Shown here piece after piece: positions 39,069 to 42,005 of a stretch of DNA of 42,005 nt. Below the pieces are notes generated by a model. It did no database searches and had not been told where the DNA came from. It was given only the letters and a program-made list of their open reading frames with translations. Both the position numbers and the translations under genes were made by a program. Each line of letters starts with the position of its first letter. Positions within the stretch are counted from its first letter, which is position 1. Location of the stretch: positions 1-42,005 of the forward strand of contig QHOS01000017.1 of NCBI GenBank assembly GCA_003219415.1, written 5' to 3'. The stretch comes from Verrucomicrobiota bacterium. Lineage in GTDB: Bacteria > Verrucomicrobiota > Verrucomicrobiia > Chthoniobacterales > UBA10450.

Positions 39069-40346
39069 TCAATTCGTGACTGCCTCTTGACGTGGCCTTT
39101 CGCTTTCTCCGGCTTCCAACATTCGAATTCGCTTCTCAACGTATGGCAATCGAATCCTAAGCGTGAGCCCTTTTCCCTGGGTGGTTTCGATGGAGAGCTC
39201 CCCGCCATGCTCGCGTACAATGCGACGGACGATTAACAATCCAAGCCCGGTGCCGGAGGGTTTGGTTGTGAAATAAGCCTCGAATACACGGCTCAAGTTT
39301 TCTGTCGACATCCCACCACCGGTATCAATGAAAGTGACGATTACGTGTGTATCGTCCAGATCGGTGCGAATGCGCAGGGTGCCATGACGTTTCATGGCTT
39401 CGAGGCTGTTTTTAATCACATTATAAAACGCCTGCTTCATCTGCCCACGATCCAGTCGAAGCAAAGGCAGGTCAGCGCGCAATTCCTGTTCGACGACCAT
39501 GTCGCGGTCTTGAATTTCGGGAGTGAAAAAGCGCACCGCTTCCTCAACGATCGTGTTCACATTTTCAGGATGGAGCCGCGGCTGCGACGGCCGGATCGCA
39601 CGCAGAAACTGGGTGACAATGGAATCAAGGCGGCGGACTTCGGAACGGGCAACATCGATCGATTGCTGAAGTTCCGCCGTCGCATTGTGGTCCAGTTCTT
39701 GTGCCTTGCGCTCCATCAATTGTAAATGGATGTGCAGCGAGTTGAGCGGATTACCAATTTCATGCGCCACGCCTGCCGCCAGCAACGTAAGTGCATTCAG
39801 GCGTTCTGACTCCATCGCTTGTTGGGTCGTGCGTCGGCTCTCGGTAATGTCGCGCAGGATCATGACGTGTCCCACCTGCCCCGCTACTGTGGCCACGGGG
39901 CTGCTTGCCTCGCCGTAGCCCGCCGAAGCCGGGTCCTCTCTGGCGGCCCGCACGGGCGTGGCTAAATCGACAGCTTCGCGATGCTCCATCATCAACGGCA
40001 CGATGTAAAAATTGATGAAGCGATTTTCCGGATAAAAAATTTCCATGTCACGGCTCAGCGGTCCGACGCTTTGGGTAAGCGCTCTCCAATCGAGGCCGCG
40101 AACACGTTCGTCGAGCCGTTTTCCGATGGCGTCTGTAGCCTCCAAGCCAAACAATTTGGAGGCCGCATCGTTCAAATATGTGACCCGGCCGTTTGAATCG
40201 GTCACAATGATGCCTTCATGGATCGCATTGAAAACCGTTTCCAGAAAACCCTTCTCCTGGGCCAGGCGCAGAAAGTAATTTTGAACTTCTTCCGGTCCAA
40301 TGCGCCCGAGTCGCTCGATTAATTTCTCAAGGAAACCGGCCTTCAT
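39069..40346 (-). CDS. NtrB-like PAS histidine kinase
   Basis: A 425-residue protein without transmembrane helices. PAS is at residues about 32-168 (VFNAIHEGIIVTDSNGRVTY, then LNDAASKLFGLEA). HisKA has GVAHEIGNPLNSLHIHLQL (His195). HATPase_c has QMKQAFYNVIKNSLEAMKRH, FIDTGGGMS and SGTGLGLLIVRRIV. This is the soluble NtrB/AtoS-type kinase layout and should feed an NtrC-type regulator, most likely the one at 33153-34565. Residues about 123-157 (VDLATPVRAAREDPASAG and following) interrupt the PAS core with Ala/Gly/Pro-rich sequence that looks like an in-frame repeat insertion. It is convergent with the AsmA-like gene (19 bases between stops). Confidence 0.92.
   Translation of the reverse strand: MKAGFLEKLIERLGRIGPEEVQNYFLRLAQEKGFLETVFNAIHEGIIVTDSNGRVTYLNDAASKLFGLEATDAIGKRLDERVRGLDWRALTQSVGPLSRDMEIFYPENRFINFYIVPLMMEHREAVDLATPVRAAREDPASAGYGEASSPVATVAGQVGHVMILRDITESRRTTQQAMESERLNALTLLAAGVAHEIGNPLNSLHIHLQLMERKAQELDHNATAELQQSIDVARSEVRRLDSIVTQFLRAIRPSQPRLHPENVNTIVEEAVRFFTPEIQDRDMVVEQELRADLPLLRLDRGQMKQAFYNVIKNSLEAMKRHGTLRIRTDLDDTHVIVTFIDTGGGMSTENLSRVFEAYFTTKPSGTGLGLLIVRRIVREHGGELSIETTQGKGLTLRIRLPYVEKRIRMLEAGESERPRQEAVTN
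39876..39980 (-). other. In-frame GC-rich insertion inside the PAS domain of the kinase
   Basis: These 35 codons split the PAS core between FYIVPLMMEHRE and GHVMILRDITE, where PAS proteins run on without a gap. The DNA is more GC-rich than its flanks and contains CACGGGGC and CACGGGCG near its two ends. The translated sequence is rich in A, G, P and E, like dispersed palindromic repeats read in frame. A loosely similar GC-rich stretch lies at about 26028-26095. An insertion is inferred. Confidence 0.5.
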
Positions 40347-40413
40347 AACGCACGTCGCAGTGTCGAGTAATTAAGAAAGTTAGACCAACCCAACGGAAAG
40401 CTCTTCGTCGGTT

Positions 40414-41442
40414 TTAACTCCGAAAGCTTTCGTGAACAGGCGATTTAACCAATTCAATTTTTTCCTGCGCCGGCCGCACTTCAACAGTCAGCATTTCCAC
40501 GCGCAGATAATTCAGTACGACCGGCGCAAGGATCAAGCCGGGGATGCCCATGAGCCGCTCGCCGATGATCAGCGCGATCAAGGTCAGCCACACCGGGTTC
40601 CGAATCCGGTCTCCGATGATTTTGCTGTTTAGCAAATACTCGAGCTTGTGAATCGCCACCAGAAACACCAGAGCGCCAATCGCCAATTTCAAGGACACCG
40701 TTAGCGCGACGAAGACAATGATCGTATTACTGATCAGATTGCCAACGATAGGTACAAGACCGCAAAGAAATGTGACCGCAATCAGCAGAGGCGCATGCGG
40801 CAGGCCAACCGCAAAGAGGAAGATCGCTGTCAATATCGTGTTGATAAACGAGATCATGATCTGTGCGCCCATAACCGTGGCGAAGCTGCGATAAAAATCG
40901 CGGAATCGCGTCGAAACCTCGTCGCAGCAGATGGAGTAGAGGTTGTTCTTCACGCGATGAGTGCCGCGGTAAGGGTCGAGGCCTGTTTTAATAAACAGGC
41001 TGCCGGCTGCGACAATTCCAAGCACTCCGAAAACCAGCAACGCGGTCGTGCTTCTGGCAAAGTTAGCGACGTTTCGCAGATAATTCGCTTCCTGTCCAAG
41101 CGCGTCGATGACCACCTGTCTCAGACTTTCAAAATCAGTGAATGGTAATTCGATCTGGCGCTTCTGCGCCCAGGCACTGGCCGATGGAATGGAAGTATCA
41201 GCCACATTCGGCAACGCCAGAACGGCCAAACGAGTGAGAAAGACTGCTGCCGCGGCAATCCCGGCCACAACAACGCCAAACAAGATCAAAGCCAGCCACT
41301 TTCTTTTTGTGAGAAAATAGAGCTGGCGCAACGCAAAGTAGGAAAACAGGACGACCAGCAGAGGCACACCAAGATGCAGAAGACCTGCAAGAATAATTGT
41401 GGCGGCGAGGACGCCATAGGAAAGCCGCGTGGGGGTGATCAT
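40414..41442 (-). CDS. AI-2E family transporter (TqsA/PerM type)
   Basis: A 342-residue membrane protein with about eight transmembrane helices. The family pattern is visible in VLFSYFALRQLYFLTKRKW, then TRFRDFYRSFATVMGAQIMI and FLCGLVPIVGNLISNTIIVF. LVFLVAIHKLEYLLNSKIIG and IRNPVWLTLIALIIGERLMG follow, with the closing GIPGLILAPVVLNYLRVEM. Members include the autoinducer-2 exporter TqsA and a Na+(Li+)/H+ antiporter, so the substrate is uncertain. The first 60 residues are hydrophobic and the start at ATG 41442 fits. It lies 67 bases upstream of the NtrB-like gene on the same strand, so co-transcription is possible. Confidence 0.88.
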   Translation of the reverse strand: MITPTRLSYGVLAATIILAGLLHLGVPLLVVLFSYFALRQLYFLTKRKWLALILFGVVVAGIAAAAVFLTRLAVLALPNVADTSIPSASAWAQKRQIELPFTDFESLRQVVIDALGQEANYLRNVANFARSTTALLVFGVLGIVAAGSLFIKTGLDPYRGTHRVKNNLYSICCDEVSTRFRDFYRSFATVMGAQIMISFINTILTAIFLFAVGLPHAPLLIAVTFLCGLVPIVGNLISNTIIVFVALTVSLKLAIGALVFLVAIHKLEYLLNSKIIGDRIRNPVWLTLIALIIGERLMGIPGLILAPVVLNYLRVEMLTVEVRPAQEKIELVKSPVHESFRS

Positions 41443-41593
41443 GGGGGGCTTGGTTCTTCAAATGTAGCGCAACCGTCCCTGTTCGCCATAGGACGAATCC
41501 GCCGTGACGGCCTTGCGCCGGGAAAATCACATGGTGGGAACCTCGCACGTCGACGCGGATGATCGGCGAGCCAATGCGAGGTCCCTCTGTTCG

Positions 41594-41605
41594 CTCAGGA
41601 TGACA
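41594..41605. repeat. Inverted copy of the TGTCATCCTGAG repeat end
   Basis: CTCAGGATGACA is the reverse complement of TGTCATCCTGAG, found at 20389 and 28622. It is preceded by GAGGTCCCTCTGTTCG, similar to the GAGATCCCTCACTTCGTTCG at the right end of the 28622 element. It lies in the 171-bp gap between the transporter and pnp. Nothing else is seen in that gap. Confidence 0.55.
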
Positions 41606-41613
41606 GGTCGCGG

Positions 41614-42003
41614 TTACGCGGCCTGTCCGGTTTCTTTCTCAGCGCGTTCTTTCAGCGCGGCTTTGCGCGAAAGTTTTACGCGACCTTTGTCGTCGATACC
41701 GATGCACTTGACCCAGATGATGTCGCCAACTTTGGCAACGTCTTCGGTCCGGTTGACGCGAAAATCCGCGAGCTCGGAAATGTGCACTAGCCCATCCCTA
41801 CCCGGAAACACTTCGACAAACGCTCCGAATTCCTTCGTCGAGACTACGCGGCCCTGATATGTCTGCCCGATCTCGATTTCGCGCGTCATACCACCAATAA
41901 TTTCCTTCGCGCGTGCCATGCTCTCGCCGCTCGTGGCATAAATGTGCACCGAGCCATCGTCTTCAATATTAATTTCAGCGCCGGTCTCCGCGACAATACC
42001 CTT
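41614..42003 (-). CDS. pnp: Polyribonucleotide nucleotidyltransferase, C-terminal part (runs off the right edge)
   Basis: The frame is open to the right edge, so only about 129 residues are seen. The first part, [20 protein letters not shown] and [18 protein letters not shown], is the end of the KH domain. It continues with [20 protein letters not shown] and [14 protein letters not shown], a standard S1 RNA-binding domain ending [18 protein letters not shown]. This order (KH then S1 at the C-terminus) is that of PNPase, the phosphorolytic 3'-5' exoribonuclease of the degradosome. The catalytic RNase PH domains lie outside. The short tail after S1 is normal for some phyla. Confidence in identity is high. 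Confidence 0.92.
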   Translation of the reverse strand, partial: KGIVAETGAEINIEDDGSVHIYATSGESMARAKEIIGGMTREIEIGQTYQGRVVSTKEFGAFVEVFPGRDGLVHISELADFRVNRTEDVAKVGDIIWVKCIGIDDKGRVKLSRKAALKERAEKETGQAA

Positions 42004-42005
42004 AA

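Noticed and set aside
1-42005. CRISPR arrays, insertion sequences with transposases, integrases, prophage genes
   Set aside because: No regularly spaced repeats and no transposase, integrase or phage structural motifs were seen.

Overview
The window is bacterial, moderately GC-rich and densely coded. It most likely comes from a soil member of the Verrucomicrobiota (Chthoniobacterales/Spartobacteria type). That placement is an inference from gene style: a Ser/Thr kinase fused to a TolB-like and TPR region, MEDS-domain and Rcp1-like two-component genes, a separated nuoABCD-I group, and dispersed TGTCATCCTGAG repeats. No rRNA or intact tRNA is present to confirm it.

Region 1 (1-5916, + strand) is a signalling cluster. 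It holds the end of a membrane histidine kinase, a small coupled ORF, a MEDS-domain kinase with a near-copy of the same catalytic core, a single-domain response regulator, a REC-PAS-GAF protein overlapping a truncated GAF plus NarX-type kinase (apparently one hybrid kinase split by deletion and frameshift), and a NarL/LuxR regulator. Starts overlap stops repeatedly, so translation is probably coupled.

Region 2 (5917-8235) is a patch that looks acquired or decaying: a frameshifted multicopper oxidase remnant and a markedly GC-rich 14-TM drug exporter.

Region 3 (8236-16532, all - strand) carries redox and stress genes: a YdfG-like SDR, a small CxxC protein, a Tat-exported aldo/keto reductase, membrane ferritin MbfA, a cupin, a 3-hydroxyisobutyrate-dehydrogenase-like enzyme, an exported PPC-domain protein, a second aldo/keto reductase and a glycine-rich peptidoglycan-binding protein. 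The same ungapped element of about 70 nt lies just upstream of three of these transcription units (9651-9720, 11151-11220, 16463-16532). This is the strongest candidate for an undescribed regulatory system here: an RNA leader or operator defining a local regulon.

Region 4 (16533-22205) starts with debris: a MocA-like nucleotidyltransferase pseudogene read in three frames and a tRNA-Leu 5' half that stops in the anticodon loop. Then come complex I genes nuoI, D, C, B and A (- strand), with an acyltransferase-3 gene where nuoH and other subunits would usually be.

Region 5 (22261-30215) holds a small protein plus nucleotidyltransferase pair (+ strand), then - strand rplQ, rpoA, two TPM-domain genes, lemA, a serine hydrolase, scpB and glmM.

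Region 6 (30260-42005) holds the kinase-TolB-TPR protein, an NtrC-type sigma-54 activator, a perfect 17-bp inverted repeat between divergent genes, a START-like exported protein, a prolyl oligopeptidase, an AsmA-like protein, an NtrB-like kinase with an odd in-frame insertion, an AI-2E family transporter and the 3' end of pnp.

All assignments come from reading motifs and family resemblance by eye. No database search or folding program was run.
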